Below are positions 10,484-18,766 of a DNA stretch of 34,941 bases, piece after piece; position 1 is the first letter of the stretch, and each line of letters starts with the position of its first letter. This DNA comes from Gammaproteobacteria bacterium. GTDB taxonomy: Bacteria; Pseudomonadota; Gammaproteobacteria; UBA6429; Thiohalophilaceae. The stretch is taken from positions 1-34,941 of the forward strand of contig QILH01000177.1 of assembly GCA_003233255.1 (NCBI GenBank), in the 5' to 3' direction. A program made the translations under genes and the position numbers. The notes below the pieces were generated by a model. That model was not told the origin of the DNA and did not search any database. It saw nothing but the letters and a program-made list of their open reading frames with translations.

Positions 10484-11108
10484 TTATCCCATCGAAAAAT
10501 ACCTCAAGGTGCGACTTAATATAATTATCCGTGTCATATTTTTCGACATCAAATGGGGCTAAAGATTTTTCCCAGATGACAGCAAACATCATTGGCGCTA
10601 TTAATAATCGAGTCGTTACGATGGGATCTGACGGTTTAAACTCGCCCTGCTCGATACCGGTTGAAATACTCCTTTTAATAATATTTCTTGCTCGACTTAC
10701 CACTTTTTCGACATAAAATTCGGCCAATTCCGGAAAATTAGCCGCTTCTGATATTATCAGTTTTGGAATACCCGCCAATTTAGTTTTACCAATAACATTC
10801 CACCAGTTTAGAATTAACAAGGATAACAACTCACGTTGACTGCCACTAAACTCAGCCGCCTTTTGCTCTGCTTTTTCTATTTCGGGAATAATAATTTGCT
10901 GAACAACCGCCTGGAACAGGTCTTGTTTGCTGTCAAAATACAGGTAGACCGTTCCTTTCGAGACCCCCGCCAGTTTAGCGACCTCTTCTAAGCGAGTCGC
11001 ACTAAAGCCATTAGCGACAAATAACTCTAATGCCGCCTCAATAATTTCACCTGGGCGCGAAGCCTTGCGCCTCTGCCACCGGCTATTGTCTGTAGATTGC
11101 ATATTCAT
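10467..11108 (-). CDS. TetR/AcrR-family transcriptional regulator
   Basis: N-terminal HTH: IIEAALELFVANGFSATRLEEVAKLAGVSKGTVYLYFDSKQDLFQAV. Overlaps the TolC-family gene start by 17 nt. Confidence 0.95.
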   Translation of the reverse strand: MNMQSTDNSRWQRRKASRPGEIIEAALELFVANGFSATRLEEVAKLAGVSKGTVYLYFDSKQDLFQAVVQQIIIPEIEKAEQKAAEFSGSQRELLSLLILNWWNVIGKTKLAGIPKLIISEAANFPELAEFYVEKVVSRARNIIKRSISTGIEQGEFKPSDPIVTTRLLIAPMMFAVIWEKSLAPFDVEKYDTDNYIKSHLEVFFDGISENNA

Positions 11109-11114
11109 ACATTC

Positions 11115-11142
11115 ATTAGTAACTGACTGGTCAGTTATTAAT
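11115..11142. promoter_or_regulatory. palindromic probable TetR operator
   Basis: ATTAgTAACTGACtgGTCAGTTAtTAAT: 12-bp arms, symmetric except for the central TG and one base in each arm. Lies just upstream of the TetR start codon (11108). Confidence 0.75.
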
Positions 11143-11173
11143 ATACTAATTTCAATGGGATTGCAACTAATTT

Positions 11174-11413
11174 ACCTGAACGCGGGATAAGAGATAACCG
11201 AAACGGTTATCCTGAAAGCGGCTTCTGCATCCTGATGAGATGTTGAAGTTATAAACGAAAACGGGAGCCTTCGTAATCACTCCACATGTTTAGCACTGCT
11301 GGAACCACTGCGCGTTTTGAACAGCATTCCCTCCGCTTCGCTACGGTTAGGATGACCGCATAAATATTGGATGAAGGAATCTTCCTGATTACTCTCTTAA
11401 ACCGAGTTCAGGT
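11174..11413. mobile_element. MITE-like non-autonomous element, ~240 bp
   Basis: Left end ACCTGAACGCGGGATAAGAGA (11174-11194). Reverse complement of the right end (11393-11413) is ACCTGAACTCGGTTTAAGAGA, 18/21 identical. Flanked by direct TAATTT at 11168-11173 and 11414-11419. No coding capacity. Confidence 0.6.
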
Positions 11414-11433
11414 TAATTTAAATAATTACATTA

Positions 11434-13173
11434 TCAAGCAGCAAGTGTCCAGTGAAATGCAGCATGAACTCTGTTTCCAGTATCACTAAAATGTAACGAC
11501 TCACAAATCATATTAACCATAAAGATGCCTCGTCCATGTTTACTGTTTGATAGCTGAAGATGATCCTGGATAGTTCGGCTATCAAATCCTTTTCCACTAT
11601 CTTCAATAATTACTTCAAGCACGCCCCCATCTGCTGTGCCCGTATGTTCTACAACTAGTTTTATGTTGCCTTTCTGAAGTTTTCCCAGGCGAGATTGTCT
11701 TTCATTCATATATACAGAAAACCCTTTTGCAGCCTGCTTGAACCCAGAATCCAGTTCTAATAGGCCATGATCGAGCGCATTAACAAATAATTCACGAATA
11801 ATAATAAAGATGCTTTGTTTATATTTGTTTAATTTTTGCATTTCCATAATAGTTTGTATTACATTAGGAATGGGATCAAGTACTTTTAAAATATTCACAC
11901 CAAAATCATACTCTATTTTCCAGCTTGAATCTAATAAGGGTTGGATATCAACACTGTCCGTTCTTGCTGCAATAGGTTTATCAATTCCAGTAAAATCAAT
12001 TTCAAATATCGACACGTCGTCCAATTGGTTCTCCCCTCCCGCAAACTTCACCAAATTTAATTGTAACGAATCTATAAGCCATTCACTTCTGCAATTATTC
12101 AAATAATTGACAACTCGATCAATACCGTATAATTCCTTATCTTTGTTTCGTGTTTCGATTACACCATCGGTGAACAATAACAAACGATCGCCGCTATTAA
12201 CATGATATCGCTCTACGGTGTCTGACAGATTGATTACATTGGAAATTCCCAGCGGATAATTGTTTGAAGAAAATCTTTCCGTTACTCTCTTGCTATTATT
12301 GTTGTAAACGAGCACGTCTGGCAAACCTGCATTCCATATCGATAGTTTCTCTGATTTTTTATCAAACGCAATAAAACACAGCGCCAAAAACAATCCCCGG
12401 GGCAATATTCTTAGCATTTTAGTGTTCATTTCCTGTAATATTTCAGCTACATCAAAACCTTTTGCCGTCATCTCATAAAAAATATCCGCTGCAGGAATAG
12501 CGCCGATTGCAGCCGAAATGCCATGCCCGGTAAAATCACCCAACATAATATGCAACTCTCCACTAGGTCGGTAGGCCGCTAATAATATATCCCCATTAAA
12601 GACAGATACGGGTGACAAGGAATATTTTACTGCGGGTGACATCAATACATCACTGTGCATAACTTTTTCAAATACCTTGTTCGCGACGTCATAATTTTGT
12701 TTTAGCTGCGCATTATGGTACTCAAGTTCTTGTCGCTGTAAATTATTGTCCTGGTATAGCGATGAAAGCGAAATAAACGTGTTTATTTTTGAGGCGAGAA
12801 CCGTTTTATCAAAAGGCTTGCTGACTATATCAATACCGCCGCTTTCATAGCACCGAACCTTGGAATCTATTGTCTCAAGTGACGTCAAAAATAATATAGG
12901 AACAAATTCATCTTTCGCCAACTGGCCGATTCTATTAGAAACCTCGTAGCCATCCATACCCTCCATCAATATATCCACGATCACCATGTCCGGTTTTTCT
13001 TTAGCGAAAATATCCAAAGCAGATAACCCATTTGTCGCGATTAATACCTGATACCCTTCACTTTTCACTATTTCGGCAGCAATATTCAAATCCACAACAT
13101 TATCATCGATAACCAGGATTTTCTGACGACTCACAGCATCGTCATTAAGAGTATTAGTTTTATTAAGCTTCAT
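11434..13173 (-). CDS. response regulator-PP2C/SpoIIE phosphatase-HATPase (anti-sigma kinase) fusion, HsbR-like
   Basis: Receiver domain (ILVIDDN...MVIVDILMEGMDGYEV...SKPF), SpoIIE/RsbU phosphatase (GDFTGHGISAAIGA, LLFTDGVIETRN), C-terminal HATPase (RELFVNALDHGLLEL, VIIEDSGKGFD, HGRGIFMV). Confidence 0.92.
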   Translation of the reverse strand: MKLNKTNTLNDDAVSRQKILVIDDNVVDLNIAAEIVKSEGYQVLIATNGLSALDIFAKEKPDMVIVDILMEGMDGYEVSNRIGQLAKDEFVPILFLTSLETIDSKVRCYESGGIDIVSKPFDKTVLASKINTFISLSSLYQDNNLQRQELEYHNAQLKQNYDVANKVFEKVMHSDVLMSPAVKYSLSPVSVFNGDILLAAYRPSGELHIMLGDFTGHGISAAIGAIPAADIFYEMTAKGFDVAEILQEMNTKMLRILPRGLFLALCFIAFDKKSEKLSIWNAGLPDVLVYNNNSKRVTERFSSNNYPLGISNVINLSDTVERYHVNSGDRLLLFTDGVIETRNKDKELYGIDRVVNYLNNCRSEWLIDSLQLNLVKFAGGENQLDDVSIFEIDFTGIDKPIAARTDSVDIQPLLDSSWKIEYDFGVNILKVLDPIPNVIQTIMEMQKLNKYKQSIFIIIRELFVNALDHGLLELDSGFKQAAKGFSVYMNERQSRLGKLQKGNIKLVVEHTGTADGGVLEVIIEDSGKGFDSRTIQDHLQLSNSKHGRGIFMVNMICESLHFSDTGNRVHAAFHWTLAA

Positions 13174-13175
13174 TA

Positions 13176-13481
13176 TTACGGAATATTAAAAATCCGTCCA
13201 AACTGAAGCATTAAAAATGATTTTTTAATGGCCTCGTTAGCGTTGTCAATAAGTATATCGGCTGCATCACCTCCGACGTAATCACGAAAAACCAGCAACA
13301 TGCCAAATGCCGCACTGTCCATATATTCTGTGCCTCTTAAATCCAGAACGTATTTTTTAAAAGTCTGACCTTCACCTTCATAAGCCTCTCGAAATTCACT
13401 TTGGATTGATAAATCAAACACCTCACCGATCTTGATCGTCATCATGCTTTCATCTGTTGATATTTGTTTTTGCAATCCCAT
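13176..13481 (-). CDS. STAS-domain anti-sigma factor antagonist, HsbA-like
   Basis: 101 aa; YVLDLRGTEYMDSAAFGMLLVFRD is the STAS motif with the conserved Ser. 2-nt gap to the PP2C/HATPase gene. Confidence 0.9.
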   Translation of the reverse strand: MGLQKQISTDESMMTIKIGEVFDLSIQSEFREAYEGEGQTFKKYVLDLRGTEYMDSAAFGMLLVFRDYVGGDAADILIDNANEAIKKSFLMLQFGRIFNIP

Positions 13482-13506
13482 GTCATTACCTCTTAATTAA
13501 TAGCCG

Positions 13507-14718
13507 TCAAAATAAATCAACATCGCCTTCGCCCATTGAACCTTGTTGTACCGGTTTGTGCACCTCGGCAGACAGCTCTTCTACCACGCTGGATAGTTTA
13601 TCTTTTAGATCAATCATTGACTTATCTTCTGACTCTAGAGACGATTCAACAATATCTGAAATATCTTTCAGTCGTACAGCCACAACCTCCATCGCCGTTT
13701 TGATATGCCCGACAAGTTGCCCCGCTATATCTTCAAACTGTAAGGATCGGATCGCTTTTGCAACCGATGCGTTTATTTGATCTGATAGAATAGAAACTGA
13801 ACTCATATTCGCTTCAACCAGCTCGTCCATCTTTTTTACAGAGGACAGCAGCGAGTCAACTTTTGTTTTTGATGACAAATGCACATTCATATCTTTTGCC
13901 GCCATGTCATGAATAATTACCCGCGCATCTGTAATCGTATCCCGTGCAGAATAGACCTGCGATCGAATGTTATCATTCAATTCACGCGAACGAATGGATA
14001 AGTTACGTACCTCGTCGGCCACCACAGAGAACCCCCTTCCTGCTTCACCTGCCCGTGCAGCTTCTATAGCGGCATTTAATGCCAGCAAATTTGTTTGATC
14101 CGCTATCGCCTTAATATCTTCTAGTAAGTCAAATATCCCATCCATTTTTTTAACCATGTCATCCATTTTATGCACGATCAAAATACCCTGCTTGCTTACA
14201 TCAACAATAATATTGATAAAAAATTCCATGGTTTCGGATATGGTTTTACAAAACTCGGCAATATTGAGTCCGGACTGTTCATCTGAATCTGGGTCAGAAG
14301 AGGACTCTACGGTGGATAACACAACCTGTTTTTGTTTTAAACTCAATTCATTAAGCTCTTTAAAACTTAATGATAAAGTGCCAACTGCATCAGACAATAC
14401 AGAATCAAGCTGCCCTAAATTTGAGGTATTGCGGGTTAGATTTGTGCTTAATGCACTGCAAAATAACGAAAATATATGTTCAATCGATGGTGGATCAATT
14501 TCATTTGGCGAAAATATTTCCTGTTGCGTCACCATTGGCCGTTGCCTGGCACTGTAAAGCAAACCGGCCCAGGCTAGTATCGGAATAACAAACAAGATGA
14601 GTGTAATAAATTTGGATTCAGCGTTTGAAATCAGGATGCTTCCGCAAACAATCGTCAAAACAACCACCAGCCCGTACCAGAAGGCATTATTTTTACTAGC
14701 GTGTTGTTTTAGTTCCAT
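13507..14718 (-). CDS. methyl-accepting chemotaxis-like transducer without a periplasmic sensor domain
   Basis: Hairpin motif [40 protein letters not shown]. Two closely spaced N-terminal TM helices. Confidence 0.9.
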   Translation of the reverse strand: MELKQHASKNNAFWYGLVVVLTIVCGSILISNAESKFITLILFVIPILAWAGLLYSARQRPMVTQQEIFSPNEIDPPSIEHIFSLFCSALSTNLTRNTSNLGQLDSVLSDAVGTLSLSFKELNELSLKQKQVVLSTVESSSDPDSDEQSGLNIAEFCKTISETMEFFINIIVDVSKQGILIVHKMDDMVKKMDGIFDLLEDIKAIADQTNLLALNAAIEAARAGEAGRGFSVVADEVRNLSIRSRELNDNIRSQVYSARDTITDARVIIHDMAAKDMNVHLSSKTKVDSLLSSVKKMDELVEANMSSVSILSDQINASVAKAIRSLQFEDIAGQLVGHIKTAMEVVAVRLKDISDIVESSLESEDKSMIDLKDKLSSVVEELSAEVHKPVQQGSMGEGDVDLF

Positions 14719-14888
14719 GAAATCGCGCTTCCTGACATTCAGGTTTGGGTATCGGCGCAGAAATTCAACTCTTAAATATTTATGTTTATCATATTTAGAA
14801 AAATGTTTTCCATTTTTAGGAAGTTGTTTTGGGGACCAAAATAAAAGAATGGGGATAGTTAAAGGGTATATTTGGTCGACAATCAGGA

Positions 14889-14920
14889 TTGCCCTGATCT
14901 GTTTAAGCTGATCAGGGCAA
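14889..14920. repeat. 11-bp perfect inverted repeat, possible transcription-end hairpin downstream of typA
   Basis: TTGCCCTGATC (14889-14899) / GATCAGGGCAA (14910-14920). No clear T-tract on either side. Confidence 0.55.
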
Positions 14921-14949
14921 ACATGTAAAACTACTACAAATTACAGGTG

Positions 14950-16757
14950 TTAACTGGCTTCTCGTGAAGCTCGTTTGCGCTCATGTTCCTTCAGGAATTT
15001 CTTACGAATACGGATGCTGTTCGGCGTCACTTCAACCAGCTCGTCATCATCAATGAATTCCAGCGCCTGTTCCAGGGTTAATTTTATCGGAGGAGTGAGA
15101 ACAATGTTTTCATCGGTACCTGCCGCTCGTATGTTGGTAAGCTGTTTCGCTTTTAGCGGATTAACCACTAAATCATTATCCCGCGAATGGATGCCCACGA
15201 TCATACCTTCATAGATTTCGGTACCCGGCCCAAGGATTAAACGTCCTCGTTCCTGTAAATTAAACAATGCAAAACCCAGTGATTTTCCAGTACCGTTCGA
15301 TATCATGACACCGTTGTTACGCTGCCCGTAATAGCCTTTTTTAATCGGGCCATATCGGTCAAAAATAGTATAAATTAAGCACGTAAAAATTCGGTTCGAA
15401 AACCAATCAGACCGCGCGCCGGCATAATGTAATCGACCTTAACTCGTCCTTTGCCATCCGGCTCGATGTTCTGCAGGTCACCACCACGCTGACTTAATTT
15501 CTCAATTATCGTCCCCTGATGCTCCGTTTCAACATCAACCGTAACCTGTTCGTAGGGTTCGCATAACTCGCCGTCTATTTCTTTGATAATAACTTCAGGA
15601 CGGGAAACGCCCAGTTCGTAGCCTTCACGGCGCATGTTTTCAATCAGAATAGAGAGATGTAACTCGCCACGACCTGATACTTTTAGCTTGTCTGGATCTT
15701 CCGTATCCTCCACTCGCAGGGCAACGTTATGAATTAATTCACGTTCAAGTCGCTCGCGAACCTGTCTGGAGGTAACAAATTTACCGTCTTTACCCGCAAA
15801 TGGAGAGGTATTTACCTGAAAGGTCATGGAGATGGTCGGTTCATCCACCGTTAAGGGCGGTAACATCTCAATGTGAGATGGATCACATAAGGTATCGGAA
15901 ATGTTTAATGGATCAATACCGGTGAAAGCAACAATATCACCAGCTTGAGCATCGGCTACATCAATCCGTTCAAGACCCGAAAAGCCCGACAATTGTAAAA
16001 CCCGTCCATTTCGAGTTTTCCCATCACGATCCATAATCGCAACCGGCGAATTCGCCTTGATCCTGCCACGGTTGATTCGACCGACCCCAATAACACCAAC
16101 ATAGCTATTATAATCCAGTGCCGTTACCTGCATCTGAAACGAACCATCAACATCAACGTCTGGCGCACTGACCTGTGAAATAATGGTTTCAAATAATGGC
16201 GTCATATCACCTTCATGCACGTCCGAATCCAGTCCTGCATAGCCACCTAAGGCTGAGGCATACACCACAGGAAAATCAAGCTGTTCATCGGTTGCGCCGA
16301 GACGATCAAAGAGATCAAAGGTTTGATCAACGACCCAGTCAGCACGAGCACTGGGACGGTCTATTTTGTTGACAACGACAATCGGTTTCAGGCCCAGTGC
16401 AAAAGCCTTCTGAGTTACAAAACGTGTTTGTGGCATCGGCCCGTCAACGGCATCAACCAGCAGCAAAACTGAATCAACCATCGACAGGACGCGTTCGACT
16501 TCACCACCAAAATCAGCATGTCCCGGCGTATCAACGATATTGATATGATAATCCTGCCAGTCCAGAGCCGTGTTTTTGGCTAGAATAGTAATACCGCGTT
16601 CTTTTTCCAGATCGTTCGAATCCATTACACGCTCAGGCGCATCAGCCCGCTCCCCAAGAGTGCCGGATTGCTGCAAAAGTTGATCAACGAGCGTTGTTTT
16701 TCCATGATCAACGTGCGCGATGATGGCGATGTTTCTGAGTTTATCGGTTGTGTGCAT
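14950..16757 (-). pseudogene. typA: typA/bipA GTPase interrupted by an apparent deletion/frameshift
   Basis: ORF 15375..16757 encodes the TypA N-terminus (NIAIIAHVDHGKTTLVDQLL) and ends prematurely at ...GLIGFRTEFLRA*. ORF 14950..15306 and its upstream in-frame extension (LIYTIFDRYGPIKKGYYGQRNNGVMISNGTGKSLGFALFNLQERG) encode the TypA C-terminus in another frame. Confidence 0.85.
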
Positions 16758-16783
16758 CTATTTTGTCCAAATCTATGTCCATA

Positions 16784-16817
16784 AAAAAACGGGCTCACTA
16801 TAATATGAACCCGTTTT
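16784..16817 (-). terminator. intrinsic terminator of the urea/guanidine carboxylase operon
   Basis: Minus strand AAAACGGGTTCATATTATAGTGAGCCCGTTTTTTTATGG: GC stem followed by a T-run, downstream of the allophanate hydrolase gene. Confidence 0.8.
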
Positions 16818-16947
16818 ACAAATTAATTGGGAGCGATGGCCATTAATTAGATTAGGTAATCGCTCTAACTATTTGATATTCATACCTATTAAAATAATAA
16901 CTTGGATATGAACCGGCGCAAGTCTAGCATATTCTCGACTTGAATAG

Positions 16948-18765
16948 TCATTTATTTTGTATGTATTTTCGCCACCCACCATATTGGCTAATATCCTCTG
17001 CCGTTGAGATTGCATAGCCCTCACAGATAAAACCACTCAGCCAGTTACCATTGTGCAGCTCAACCTTACCGATTCCCAGCGGGGCAGGAATAGCCGCAAC
17101 AAATGAACCCAGTTCGCTTGCCGATATTGACCAGACCTCGACCTCAATCTCACGTCCATTCTCATCATCGCGCACCAGACCAGGGCGATAAGGCGGTCCC
17201 CCGGCAAGCGCGAAAAATCGATAATGTTTAGACGTTGTCGTTTTAGACTTAAGATAGGCCCCCCGCTCGACAAGCTGCCAGTTTAACGGCAGGCCTTCTA
17301 AATGAGCACCACAAACGGCCAGAGAGACTCTTTCATCTGATTCAAGAGTTGGGAGCATTGTGTGATCATCAACTACCTCGGAGAATGGAAGGTTTGACGC
17401 CCCTACGGCCAGCAAAAAATCCTGCTGAAATTTATTTGCATAGGAAAGCAGTTTACGATCAGACTGGGCTAGATGGCTCAAGGTGATCCCGAAAGGCAAA
17501 CCATTATCTAATAGACCACAGGGAATCGCTATACCACAACAATCTAACAGGTTCATATAGTTTGTGTAATAACCCAGATTGCTGTTCAACGTGACAGGAT
17601 CTTTTTCTATCGCATCAATCGTATACGTCGTGCCAACGGTAGGCGTGACCAGAAAATCAATCGCAGACAATACTAAACGAGCCTGTTTACGAAATGCCTG
17701 CATTTTGTATTCCGCTTTAAACGCATCACTCGCCGTCTTATCGCGGCCACCACCAATGATGGTGTTGATAACCGGCAACAGGGCTTGTGGGTTGTTATTA
17801 ATTACGTCTTCAATAGCGGCGTATCGTTCCGCAACCCAGGGTCCTGCATACAGTAAGCGTGCGGCGTCAAGGAAGCAGCTGAAATCAATTTCTTTTTTGG
17901 TGCCCCCTGCTTTTTCCAGTTTTTCAATGCTTGCCTGAAAAAGATTTTTTGCGGAAATATTACCAAAAAACTCAAGCTGCTCATCTTTGGGAACCCCAAA
18001 AACAAAATTATGTTCCACCTTGCCAAAGTGGCGATGATTATTTTTGAAAACACATTTTCTTGCATACTGATCCTGTTCATCATAACTGGCGGCTATATTG
18101 AAAATATCATTCGCGTCGGTTGCGGTTAATGCAAAAATACTTACACAATCCAGGCTGCGACAAGCAGGTACAACGCCTTGCATGCTTAATAGACCCTTTG
18201 ATGGTTTGAGTCCGACGATATTATTTAAAGCCGCCGGTACTCGACCCGACCCCGCCGTATCCGTACCTAAGGAAAAAGATACCAGACCTAATGATACCGC
18301 CACCGCCGACCCCGAACTCGATCCACCTGAAATATAGTCTTTATTGAAGGCATTTCGGCATGGCCCCCATGGCTCGGGCGAACGAACGCCAACCAGGCCT
18401 GTAGCAAATTGATCCATATTTGTTTTGCCGATAGGAATGGCGCCTGCGTTAATTAATTCCTGCACGACAAAAGCGGATTCACTCGGGATATACTCGTAAT
18501 CAGGGCAGCCTGCCGTGGTGGGTATGTCCTGCAAATCAATATTGTCTTTAATTGCGAAAGGAATTCCGTATAAGGGTAAATCAGCATGACTGGATTCTTC
18601 TAGTATTTTTAAATACGGTTCTAACTCTGTATTACTTAATCGATAAATCCAGATATTGTGATCCAGATAGCCATCACATCGATTTAATATAGACGTTACC
18701 AGAGCACGAGGAGTTATCACATTATTCAAGTAGGCCCTTCGTAAAGTCGATATAGAAATATTCAT
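16948..18765 (-). CDS. atzF: allophanate hydrolase (amidase family with C-terminal AtzF-type domain)
   Basis: Amidase signature PLYGIPFAIKDNIDLQDIPTTAGCPDY and GGSSSGSAVAVSLGLVSFSLGTDTAGSGRVPAALNNIVGLKPSKG. Adjacent to the carboxylase gene. Confidence 0.93.
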   Translation of the reverse strand: MNISISTLRRAYLNNVITPRALVTSILNRCDGYLDHNIWIYRLSNTELEPYLKILEESSHADLPLYGIPFAIKDNIDLQDIPTTAGCPDYEYIPSESAFVVQELINAGAIPIGKTNMDQFATGLVGVRSPEPWGPCRNAFNKDYISGGSSSGSAVAVSLGLVSFSLGTDTAGSGRVPAALNNIVGLKPSKGLLSMQGVVPACRSLDCVSIFALTATDANDIFNIAASYDEQDQYARKCVFKNNHRHFGKVEHNFVFGVPKDEQLEFFGNISAKNLFQASIEKLEKAGGTKKEIDFSCFLDAARLLYAGPWVAERYAAIEDVINNNPQALLPVINTIIGGGRDKTASDAFKAEYKMQAFRKQARLVLSAIDFLVTPTVGTTYTIDAIEKDPVTLNSNLGYYTNYMNLLDCCGIAIPCGLLDNGLPFGITLSHLAQSDRKLLSYANKFQQDFLLAVGASNLPFSEVVDDHTMLPTLESDERVSLAVCGAHLEGLPLNWQLVERGAYLKSKTTTSKHYRFFALAGGPPYRPGLVRDDENGREIEVEVWSISASELGSFVAAIPAPLGIGKVELHNGNWLSGFICEGYAISTAEDISQYGGWRKYIQNK

Positions 18766-18766
18766 A

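Noticed and set aside
15375-15377. Programmed frameshift or stop-codon readthrough in typA
   Set aside because: No slippery heptamer was noted at the junction, and conserved TypA residues (TMTSGTG equivalent) are physically absent, so a deletion is the simpler explanation.
16831-16865. GAGCGAT...ATCGCTC inverted repeat between the terminator and the allophanate hydrolase gene
   Set aside because: Seven-bp arms with an AT-rich 21-nt loop; too weak to call beyond chance.
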